Source of the DNA: an uncultured Lachnospiraceae bacterium | GTDB lineage: Bacteria; Bacillota; Clostridia; Lachnospirales; Lachnospiraceae | DNA length: 64,000 bases | Assembly: GCA_944383325.1 (NCBI GenBank) | Contig: CALWPC010000026.1 | Location: forward strand, 1-64,000 | Direction of reading: 5' to 3' | In this document: piece after piece, positions 57,322 to 64,000 of the stretch | Position numbering within the stretch: position 1 is the stretch's first letter | Layout: the number at the start of each line of letters is the position of its first letter | The notes under the pieces: generated by a model | The model's input: only the letters and a program-made list of their open reading frames with translations | Databases searched by the model: none | What the model was told of the DNA's origin: nothing | Program-made: the position numbers and the translations under genes

Positions 57322-57352
57322 AATATCCTCCAACTTCATCTACAATCTCATC

Positions 57353-58570
57353 TTACATTTGTTCCTGCAGCACTTCCAGCGCTTTCTGAAGCTGATTGTC
57401 CTCCGAAAATTCAATCACCGCTTTTGTTCTGAGCGCTTCATCCAGTTCCACTTCCACATCCGGTACAATGCCCACCTCATGAATATTGTTTCCGTTCGGG
57501 GTATAATACTTGCTGAACGTCAATTTTAACGCCGAACCGTCGCCCAGATTTAAAAATTGCTGAACAATCCCTTTCCCAAACGTGGTCGTTCCGACAATCG
57601 CCGCGTTGTCCGTATCCTGGAGCGCACCTGCGACAATCTCAGACGCACTGGCGCTGTTTTCATTTACAAGCACTGCCACCGGTTTTCCAAAACGATCCGC
57701 ATCCTCCGCCTCATATTCAATACGGCTTCCATATTTATCCTCCGTATAAACAATCAGCCCCTGATCCATGAAATATTCGCAGAGGTCACAGGCTACATCC
57801 AGAATCCCTCCCGGATTATCCCGCAGATCCAACACTAACGCCTGCATCCCCTGCGACTGCAGGCTGCGAAACGCTTCGTCAAACTGCTCCGTAGTCACTT
57901 GCTCAAAGTTCGTCACCAGAATATATCCAATCTGCTGATCCAACATTTCATACTCTACAGTCGGTATATCGATATTGGCCCGTTCAATCGAGAGATCCAG
58001 ATAGTCCGCTTCCCCTTCGCGGTACACGGTCAGCACAACCCTGGTGTGTTCCTCCCCCTTAATCAGCGCAACCGCCTCAGAAATATCCATATTCAGCACA
58101 TCCGTACCGTCCACGGAAACAATCTGATCGCCCGGGAGCAAACCTCCCTCAACGGACGGAGCGCCCTCAAAGCAGCGTACTACCGTAATACCGCCCGTCT
58201 CCACATTTTTCGTCAGCGTCGCTCCGATACCGCTGTATGTTCCTCCGATCGACTCCGCAACCGCCTCGGCCTCCTCCAGATCATAATATACCGAATACGG
58301 ATCATCGAGCGAGGCCACCATGCCTTTATAAATTCCCTCCACCAGTGCGTCATGATCAACATCCTCCAGATAATACCGGTCAATCAGTTGATAAATCTGC
58401 TCCAATTTCTTCTCGGCAGCCGATGACAACACATGGCCGGATGCGTCGCCCGCTCCTGAAGCGGCCTCTCGCCCAGAGCCTCCAACAATGCACCAGAACA
58501 GCCCGCCGCACAGACACGCCGCCAGAAAACCGGCCAAAATCCCCACGGCAAGCGACTTTTTATTACTCAT
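57353..58570 (-). CDS. ctpA: S41 C-terminal processing protease (CtpA/CtpB-like)
   Basis: A 405-residue exported protease. It has one N-terminal membrane anchor (about 5-30), a linker, a PDZ domain (about 95-175, with LLPGDQIVSVDG) and an S41 catalytic domain with Ser in NENSASASEIVAGAL and Lys in TTFGKGIVQ. Start 58570 follows GGAGG; the ATG at 58633 overlaps the previous gene. Ctp enzymes trim or switch off wall hydrolases and other envelope proteins, fitting the FtsEX-hydrolase context. Confidence 0.93.
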   Translation of the reverse strand: MSNKKSLAVGILAGFLAACLCGGLFWCIVGGSGREAASGAGDASGHVLSSAAEKKLEQIYQLIDRYYLEDVDHDALVEGIYKGMVASLDDPYSVYYDLEEAEAVAESIGGTYSGIGATLTKNVETGGITVVRCFEGAPSVEGGLLPGDQIVSVDGTDVLNMDISEAVALIKGEEHTRVVLTVYREGEADYLDLSIERANIDIPTVEYEMLDQQIGYILVTNFEQVTTEQFDEAFRSLQSQGMQALVLDLRDNPGGILDVACDLCEYFMDQGLIVYTEDKYGSRIEYEAEDADRFGKPVAVLVNENSASASEIVAGALQDTDNAAIVGTTTFGKGIVQQFLNLGDGSALKLTFSKYYTPNGNNIHEVGIVPDVEVELDEALRTKAVIEFSEDNQLQKALEVLQEQM

Positions 58571-58586
58571 ATACAAACCTCCGCCA

Positions 58587-59978
58587 TCAATTTCCGGTCT
58601 GAACATAATTCCACGGACTGACATAATTTCCATTCAGCCTCGTGCTGAAATGCAAATGATTTCCCGTTGAATCTCCGGTAGATCCGACAAGCGCAATCAG
58701 CTGCCCTGTCGTGACCGTCTGCCCTTCGCTCACACACAAATAGGAGGCATGCATATAAATGGTCACCAGGCCCTCCCCATGGTCAATCATCACATAATTT
58801 CCCATTGACGTATTATAGCCGGCGCTGATCACCGTCCCCTGATAAGCGGCAATGATTGGGCTTCCAAAATCAGCGCCGATGTCGATTCCGCTGTGAAAAC
58901 GGTTGTCGCCGTAAATAGGATGAACGCGCCAGCCATACTCGCTTGTAATTCTTGTACTGCTCGGACATGGCCACACAAACAGTGTATTCGGATCCACCAC
59001 AATATTATAACTTCCATCTCCGTTCAGAGACGCCTGTACATCCTGCTCAATCTGCGCCAGTTTTTGGAGAACCGCCTGTGCCGCCGCCTGTTCTGCCGCC
59101 GCCTTCTGCGCCTCCTCCGCCTCGGCAATCGCCCGCGTCAGAGCGGCTATCGCCTCATCCTGCTGGCTTAAATTCGCCGCCTGCGCACCTTCTAACTGCG
59201 CAATTAAATTATCCTGGTACTCAATCTGCTGTTCGTACTGCTGTGCAAGCGACTGTGACGCCTGCAGATTTTGCTCCTGCAGGGCAAGCTCCTGGTTCTT
59301 CTGCGCCAACAGCGTCTCTGCCGCCGCTTTCTTTTCCTCCACTTGCGCGGTCAGAGCATTCAGTATCGCCTCATCCTGCGAAAGCTTCTCGGTGCTTGCC
59401 GAAATCAGATCGACTGCATCCTGATACTCCTGCAGCTTTTCCCTGTCATACCTTGACATCTGTGCAATATACTCCAGTTTGCTCAGCATGTCTGCGGCGC
59501 TTCCCGCCGAAAACAAAACGCTGATATACGCGTCGTTTCCGTGCTCATACATATAGCGGATACGCGCCTTCATCGCTTCGTACTGCTGCCCTAATCGCTC
59601 ATTGGCAGTGGCAAGCGACTCTTTCAGCTTCTCAATTTCCTGCTGCTTTTGAGCTGTCTGCGCTTCCAAAGCGCTCAGCTCTCCGGCAATGGCACCGATC
59701 TGATCATCGAGTTCCTGAATTTTCTGTTCCGTCTCCTGTTTCTTCTGTTCCTGATTTTCAACCTGCTCATTCGCCTCCTGCAAATAATCCTGCAGTGAGT
59801 TTTTTACCGATTCCGAATTGTTCAGGTCCTGATTCAATTCCTCCTGCGCTCGCTGCAAATCCTGTATACTCTGCTGCAGCTCGTCCAGCGACGAGGCGCC
59901 GGCTCCCGTACACAGCGACATTGTCGTCGCGGCTGCCAGAACAAAACACAAATACCGTTTCCTCTTGTCGCGTTTCAT
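58587..59978 (-). CDS. Coiled-coil M23 peptidase, putative FtsEX-controlled wall hydrolase
   Basis: A 463-residue exported protein. It has a signal peptide (about 1-29, GASS), a long coiled-coil region (30-320) split by a more structured stretch (about 130-190), and a C-terminal M23 domain with HSGIDIGADFGS and HLHFSTR zinc ligands. The design matches EnvC/PcsB/CwlO-type partners whose coiled coil binds FtsX and keeps the catalytic domain inactive until signalled. It follows ftsX by 34 bases. Confidence 0.9.
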   Translation of the reverse strand: MKRDKRKRYLCFVLAAATTMSLCTGAGASSLDELQQSIQDLQRAQEELNQDLNNSESVKNSLQDYLQEANEQVENQEQKKQETEQKIQELDDQIGAIAGELSALEAQTAQKQQEIEKLKESLATANERLGQQYEAMKARIRYMYEHGNDAYISVLFSAGSAADMLSKLEYIAQMSRYDREKLQEYQDAVDLISASTEKLSQDEAILNALTAQVEEKKAAAETLLAQKNQELALQEQNLQASQSLAQQYEQQIEYQDNLIAQLEGAQAANLSQQDEAIAALTRAIAEAEEAQKAAAEQAAAQAVLQKLAQIEQDVQASLNGDGSYNIVVDPNTLFVWPCPSSTRITSEYGWRVHPIYGDNRFHSGIDIGADFGSPIIAAYQGTVISAGYNTSMGNYVMIDHGEGLVTIYMHASYLCVSEGQTVTTGQLIALVGSTGDSTGNHLHFSTRLNGNYVSPWNYVQTGN

Positions 59979-60012
59979 CGCTTACAATCCCCTTTTCTAT
60001 ACAAAGACCGTT

Positions 60013-60924
60013 TCAGACTCTCAAATGTTTGCGAATAGTTAAAAAACTGCCCAGAAAACCGATGCCGATACCGATCAGCAGGCCAACCGGAAGCAGCACG
60101 CCAAAAATTTGCCCTGCAGGCAAAAAAGAAATAATGCCGGTCAGAAATCCAAATCGCATTTCGACAAACTGTACAACCTGTTTATAAATAAAGTACAAAA
60201 TAGTGATCGGCAGCAGTGATCCGACCAGACCGATGACCACGCCCTCAATGACAAACGGAGCCCGCACAAAAAAGTCAGTTGCGCCGATCAGCTTCATAAT
60301 GCTAATCTCATTTTTCCTGACTGAAATGCCGACCGCCACCGTGTTGCTGATCAAAAATACCGCCACCGCCAACAGCAAAACGACAATTCCCATGGAAAAA
60401 TAACCGAGCACTGCATTAAAATCCGACAGCACGTCGGCAACCATCTGATTGCTGTCCACGCGCTGCACGCCTTCCATCTGCTCAATTTCTTTCACCAGTT
60501 CGTCCTGTTTTGCAACATCGTTTAAATAAATGGAATAATGGTTGGAGTTGGCAAGCGGGTTGTCCTGTTCGAATCCGCTCGCAAGCTCCGGATTGTCCTT
60601 AAAATAATCCCCTACAAACTCAATCCAGGCCTCCTCGGCGGAAACATACTCTACTTCACTGACAATATCTGTTTTTGCCCTGATCTGATCGCCGATGGCC
60701 GCAACCTGCTCCTCTGTCGTTCCCTCATCAAAATATACGACAACCGCAACACCCTGTTCCGCCTCCTGCACCACATGATTCATATTCGCGACAATGGCAT
60801 AAAAAATCCCAAACATCATAATACAGCAGATCATTGTTGCCACGGAGGCAAGCGAAAAGATTTTGTTCCGCCAGATATTTTTTAATCCCTGCCGCACCGA
60901 ATACATAAATGCACTAAGCTTCAT
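60013..60924 (-). CDS. ftsX: FtsX cell-division membrane protein
   Basis: A 303-residue protein with four membrane helices and a large extracytoplasmic loop (about 40-165) between the first and second, as in all FtsX. With FtsE it forms an ABC-like complex that opens wall hydrolases at the division site. The start at 60924 lies inside the ftsE end (11-base overlap) after AAGGGGG. Confidence 0.95.
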   Translation of the reverse strand: MKLSAFMYSVRQGLKNIWRNKIFSLASVATMICCIMMFGIFYAIVANMNHVVQEAEQGVAVVVYFDEGTTEEQVAAIGDQIRAKTDIVSEVEYVSAEEAWIEFVGDYFKDNPELASGFEQDNPLANSNHYSIYLNDVAKQDELVKEIEQMEGVQRVDSNQMVADVLSDFNAVLGYFSMGIVVLLLAVAVFLISNTVAVGISVRKNEISIMKLIGATDFFVRAPFVIEGVVIGLVGSLLPITILYFIYKQVVQFVEMRFGFLTGIISFLPAGQIFGVLLPVGLLIGIGIGFLGSFLTIRKHLRV

Positions 60925-61600
60925 GGCTGTAGCCCCCTTCGCTGACATCGCTCACAATTTTACCTTCTTCAAGCATAATGACTCTTTTTTTCATGGCGTC
61001 CACAATCTCCCGATTATGCGTCACCACAAGAACCGTAGTTCCGTCCTCATTGATTTTCTCCAGAAGCTTCATGATCTCCCATGCGTTTTGGGGATCCAAA
61101 TTTCCGGTAGGCTCATCCGCCATCAAAAGCTGAGGTTTATTCACCAACGCGCGCGCAAGCGCTACACGCTGCTGCTCTCCGCCGGACAGCTCGCTCGGCA
61201 GCGCTTTATATTTCTCGGCTAATCCCACCGAAGCGAGCGCAGCCGGCACGGCCCGTTTAATTACCCTTGGATTCTCCTCGATGACATACTGTGCAAACGC
61301 AATGTTGTCGTATAAATTGCGATCCTGAAGCAGGCGGAAATCCTGAAACACGCAGCCGATATTTCTGCGGAATTTTGGAATTTCTCTTCGCTTCATCGCA
61401 CCCAGATCCTGGCCGGCCACGGTAATTGTGCCGCTCGTCGGCTCCAGTTCTTTTAACAGCAGTTTAAACAGCGTCGTCTTTCCGGCGCCGCTGTTTCCGA
61501 TAATAAAAACAAATTCCCCCTGATTAATTTCCAGTGTGATGTCGTTTACCGCCGGATTTCCGGTCGTATACGCCTTGCTCACATGTTCCATCCGAATCAT
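60914..61600 (-). CDS. ftsE: FtsE cell-division ATPase
   Basis: A 228-residue ABC ATPase. It has Walker A GNSGAGKTTLFK, signature LSGGEQQRVALARAL, Walker B QLLMADEPTGNLD and the FtsE-type block PKFRRNIGCVFQDFRLL. It drives FtsX. AGGAGG is upstream of the ATG. Confidence 0.97.
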   Translation of the reverse strand: MIRMEHVSKAYTTGNPAVNDITLEINQGEFVFIIGNSGAGKTTLFKLLLKELEPTSGTITVAGQDLGAMKRREIPKFRRNIGCVFQDFRLLQDRNLYDNIAFAQYVIEENPRVIKRAVPAALASVGLAEKYKALPSELSGGEQQRVALARALVNKPQLLMADEPTGNLDPQNAWEIMKLLEKINEDGTTVLVVTHNREIVDAMKKRVIMLEEGKIVSDVSEGGYSHEA

Positions 61601-61619
61601 TGTCCCTTTTCCTCCTAAA

Positions 61620-62705
61620 CTAGAAGTTCTGCGACTCCATGTAATTCATATACTTGACGACCATAAGCGCAATTTTAAACGTGATTGCGTCCTCAAACAC
61701 GCGCAGATCCAACCCTGTCAGCTTCTGAAGCTTATCAAGCCGGTACACAAGCGTATTGCGGTGAATAAACAGCTGACGCGACGTCTCTGAAACATTGAGA
61801 CTGTTTTCAAAAAATTTATTGATCGTCGCCAATGTCTCTTCATCAAACTCATCCGGCGCCTGACCTTCAAAAATTTCCTGAATAAACATTCTGCACAGCG
61901 GCAGCGGCAGCTGATAAATCAGCCGTCCGATGCCAAGTGAGCTGTACGTAACCACCCGTTTGTCCTCGAAGAAAATTTTCCCGACATCGAGAGCCATCCT
62001 TGCCGCCTTGTAAGAACGCGAAATTTCTTTTAACTCCTGCACAATCGTCCCGCAGGCAATAAAAATTCCGTCCGCTTCACTGCCAAACGCCGCTAAAATT
62101 CCTTCCATATTTTTCTGAATAGAATCATAGTCCTCATGCTCGTCCAAGTCCTTGACAACCGCAATGTGGCGCTCGTCAATCTGAGTAATATAATCCCGGG
62201 AGCGGTCGGCGCAAACCGATTTCACCTTATCCAGAGCCGCCATATCATTTTCCTCGGGCGTCTCCACGATAAGAACTACCCGGCGCTCTTCCACCTCAAT
62301 ATGTAGCTTCTTTGCCCGGCCAAAAATATCAATCAACAGCAGATTGTCAAGCAGCAAATTTTTAATAAAGTTTTCTTTATCATAACGCTCCCTGTACGCA
62401 ACGAGCAGATTCTGCAGCTGAAATGCAGACATGCGGCCGATTGTGAGCACGTCGTCGCTGTCCCCTTTGACCAGAAGAACATAACAGAGCCGTCTGTCGT
62501 CAAAAATTTTGAAAAAATAAACATTTGCCACCGCCTGACTGTCCGCCGGAGAGTGCGCAAACTTTCTCGCCACCTCACGGAAATTTTCCTTTTGCTCCAT
62601 CGTGGTGGCAAGCGTATTGCCCTCTGTGTCAATAACACAAAAATCCATTTTTGATATATTTTTTAGTCCGTCAATCGTGTGCTGTAATATCTGGTTTGAA
62701 ATCAT
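61620..62705 (-). CDS. CdaR/PucR-family helix-turn-helix transcription regulator
   Basis: A 361-residue cytoplasmic regulator. The N-terminal sensor-like region (1-140) is followed by a GGDEF-like degenerate region and a C-terminal PucR/CdaR helix-turn-helix (SLNVSETSRQLFIHRNTLVYRLDKL). The start at 62705 follows GAGAGGG. It precedes ftsE by 20 bases with no terminator, so it is probably in the same transcript. Ligand unknown; relatives sense diacids or purines. Confidence 0.85.
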   Translation of the reverse strand: MISNQILQHTIDGLKNISKMDFCVIDTEGNTLATTMEQKENFREVARKFAHSPADSQAVANVYFFKIFDDRRLCYVLLVKGDSDDVLTIGRMSAFQLQNLLVAYRERYDKENFIKNLLLDNLLLIDIFGRAKKLHIEVEERRVVLIVETPEENDMAALDKVKSVCADRSRDYITQIDERHIAVVKDLDEHEDYDSIQKNMEGILAAFGSEADGIFIACGTIVQELKEISRSYKAARMALDVGKIFFEDKRVVTYSSLGIGRLIYQLPLPLCRMFIQEIFEGQAPDEFDEETLATINKFFENSLNVSETSRQLFIHRNTLVYRLDKLQKLTGLDLRVFEDAITFKIALMVVKYMNYMESQNF

Positions 62706-62769
62706 GGTACCCTCTCCTGTTCTGTCTGTATTCCGATTCACTCCTCTTACCGTCAAAAATTCTCTCTTT

Positions 62770-62798
62770 ATTCTATAGCAAAATTGCAGAAAAATAAA
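62770..62798 (-). promoter_or_regulatory. Predicted promoter of the regulator-ftsEX operon
   Basis: A weak TTTATT and TAGAAT are spaced by 17 bases on the minus strand, about 65 bases before the start at 62705. Confidence 0.4.
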
Positions 62799-62840
62799 GT
62801 GTATTTTTTGTGAAATTTTACTAATACTTGTTATTTTTCG

Positions 62841-63725
62841 CTATTTATGGCGTAAAAACCCCTCTCCGAGCACCTCCCGAACGTCCGAAACGACAAGAAA
62901 AGCCCGCTCGTCCACCGTGTGAACCAGTTCCTTCAGCGCATAGATTTCCTTTTTGGAAACTACACAAAATAACATCATTTTCTCATGTCCCGAATAAAGT
63001 CCCACCACGCGGATTCCGGTCACTCCACGCTTTAAACGGCCCATAATCTGACCGGCAATCTCCTCTGCCTCTGCGGAAATCACAAACGCCAGCTTGCCGA
63101 ATTTTGCTCCCTCGACAATCCGGTCAGAAAACCGCGCCGTCAGATATATGGCGCCGATCGCATACAGTGCGGCCTGGACGCCGAACACAAACATTCCCAA
63201 CAGGACAATCAGGCCGTCCACTACCTGCAAAATCTGAATGACCGAATAGCGTGGCACATACCGCTGAATCAGAATCGACACCAGTTCTGTCCCTCCGGTG
63301 ATCGTTCCCGCAGAGAACACCATTCCCAGTCCCACGCCGGTCACAATGCCGCCAAACGCAGTCGCCAAAACCATATCCTGAACCTGCAGCATCGTCTGCG
63401 GCAGCACCGACAACCAGAACGACAACATACATGCTGCAAACAGCGCCCTGGCAATAAACGCAAATCCTTTTCGGATATATGCCGCGAAAAAAACAGGTAT
63501 ATTCAGAAGCAAACTGGTCAGTCCTAGCGGAAGTCCGCCCGGCACTAACCGTTCTGTCAGCGCCTTGATAATAATGGCCAGGCCCGAAAAACCGCCGGTA
63601 ACCATGCCGCTCGGCTCAAACACGCACTGAATGCCGAACGCCATAAGTCCGCTTCCGGCGATAATCAGAACTGCATTTCTCACATTTTCTCTGCTTAGCC
63701 ATTGTTTTCTTTGTCCGTTTTCCAT
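62841..63725 (-). CDS. YitT family membrane protein
   Basis: A 294-residue protein. It has five to six membrane helices (GIQCVFEPSGMVTGGFSGLA, then GLGMVFSAGTITGGTELVSIL) followed by a C-terminal DUF2179 domain (about 215-290, ARFSDRIVEGAKFGKLAFVI). The biological role is not settled. The start at 63725 has GAGG seven bases upstream; the frame is open to 63842 but those codons overlap a terminator hairpin. Confidence 0.9.
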   Translation of the reverse strand: MENGQRKQWLSRENVRNAVLIIAGSGLMAFGIQCVFEPSGMVTGGFSGLAIIIKALTERLVPGGLPLGLTSLLLNIPVFFAAYIRKGFAFIARALFAACMLSFWLSVLPQTMLQVQDMVLATAFGGIVTGVGLGMVFSAGTITGGTELVSILIQRYVPRYSVIQILQVVDGLIVLLGMFVFGVQAALYAIGAIYLTARFSDRIVEGAKFGKLAFVISAEAEEIAGQIMGRLKRGVTGIRVVGLYSGHEKMMLFCVVSKKEIYALKELVHTVDERAFLVVSDVREVLGEGFLRHK

Positions 63726-63743
63726 ATTCAACCTCACGATATA

Positions 63744-63775
63744 AATAAAAAGAGAGGATGTCTTTTGACATCCTC
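63744..63775 (-). terminator. Intrinsic terminator just upstream of yitT
   Basis: A 9-bp perfect stem (GAGGATGTC/GACATCCTC, TTTT loop) is followed by CTTTTTATTT on the minus strand. It lies 27 bases past the partial gene's stop and 19 bases before the yitT start, so yitT either reads through or has a promoter overlapping the hairpin. Confidence 0.8.
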
Positions 63776-63801
63776 CCTTATCGTACCCAAATGATCTGTT
63801 T

Positions 63802-64000
63802 TTAGACCGGGTCATCCTCACTTTTCTTTTGATTTGCCGCAAGCCGCTTTAAAATCGTTTTATCAATCATCGCCTTAATTTTGCTGCTTGCCGTTGCATT
63901 CTGTGAAGAAATATTCATTTTGCTACCCATGGCAAACCAGACCTGCGCGTTCATCAGCGGCCTCGACAGCGCGAAAAACTGCTCCTGGTACGGCGAAGAG
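63802..64000 (-). CDS. C-terminal part of an unidentified protein (partial)
   Basis: The last 65 codons of a minus-strand gene that begins beyond the window edge. The tail contains PLMNAQVWFAMGSKMN, then helical SSKIKAMIDKTILKRLAANQ and an acidic end. It looks like a helical cytoplasmic protein; family not recognised. Confidence 0.55.
   Translation of the reverse strand, partial: SSPYQEQFFALSRPLMNAQVWFAMGSKMNISSQNATASSKIKAMIDKTILKRLAANQKKSEDDPV

Overview
The window reads as chromosomal DNA of a Gram-positive anaerobe of the Clostridia, most likely a gut Lachnospiraceae. I base this on strong AGGAGG-type ribosome sites, frequent TTG and GTG starts, sigma-A-like promoters with intrinsic terminators, a Gram-positive Tad/Flp pilus operon of the Clostridia type (DUF5702, DUF6382-FHA and Flp1-like proteins, no secretin), dockerin-bearing secreted proteins and an ammonium transporter fused to P-II. 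No rRNA, tRNA, CRISPR array, insertion sequence or prophage is visible. Most genes lie on the minus strand in long operons; the plus-strand genes are queT, a small conserved gene at 14.6 kb, ahcY at 19.4 kb and a cyclophilin at 53.5 kb.

Layout: (1) 0-6.5 kb: a preQ1-like riboswitch with queT, then minus-strand genes for an M29 aminopeptidase, a large membrane-anchored unknown protein, a methyltransferase and small unknowns. (2) 6.5-13.2 kb: a complete F1Fo ATP synthase operon (atpI-like, B, E, F, H, A, G, D, C). Its c subunit carries the Na+-binding ligand set, and epsilon is shortened to its N-terminal domain. (3) 13-20.7 kb: a PfoR/EIIC-type membrane protein, two single-span surface proteins, a 2-hydroxyacid dehydrogenase, glucose-6-phosphate isomerase and S-adenosylhomocysteinase. 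(4) 20.8-26 kb: a 1743-residue secreted protein with four 105-residue repeats, a helical insert with a hydrophobic hairpin, and a C-terminal dockerin. (5) 26-30 kb: a zinc-type ABC importer (binding lipoprotein, ATPase, two permeases) preceded by a barstar-family protein. (6) 30-36.7 kb: PrsA-like foldase, Mfd, peptidyl-tRNA hydrolase and an amidohydrolase, with a promoter and a perfect palindrome upstream.

(7) 36.7-46.8 kb: an eleven-gene Tad/Flp pilus operon behind one strong promoter. It includes a 56-residue Flp pilin, two prepilin peptidases, a CpaE-like protein without a P-loop, a TadC with a large extracytoplasmic insert, a TadE-like protein ending in tandem Cys/His motifs, and an FHA protein. 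(8) 47-50 kb: an Amt-P-II fusion whose leader has an intrinsic terminator between promoter and start codon, and an iron-dependent alcohol dehydrogenase. (9) 50-53.4 kb: a ParA ATPase with a tiny Lys-rich partner, and two cell-wall peptidases (M15 and M23), each with a C-terminal dockerin. (10) 53.5-64 kb: a cyclophilin, then a cell-envelope operon (CdaR/PucR-type regulator, FtsE, FtsX, coiled-coil M23 hydrolase, CtpA protease, ClpX-like unfoldase, Csp-type subtilase), YitT and a partial gene.

Functionally the window centres on the cell envelope: wall-hydrolase activation by FtsEX, dockerin-tagged wall enzymes, surface pili and secreted giants. Housekeeping energy, zinc and nitrogen functions make up much of the rest. 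The best candidates for something new are the dockerin trio, the unusual pilus components, and the ParA plus basic-tail pair beside dockerin wall hydrolases.
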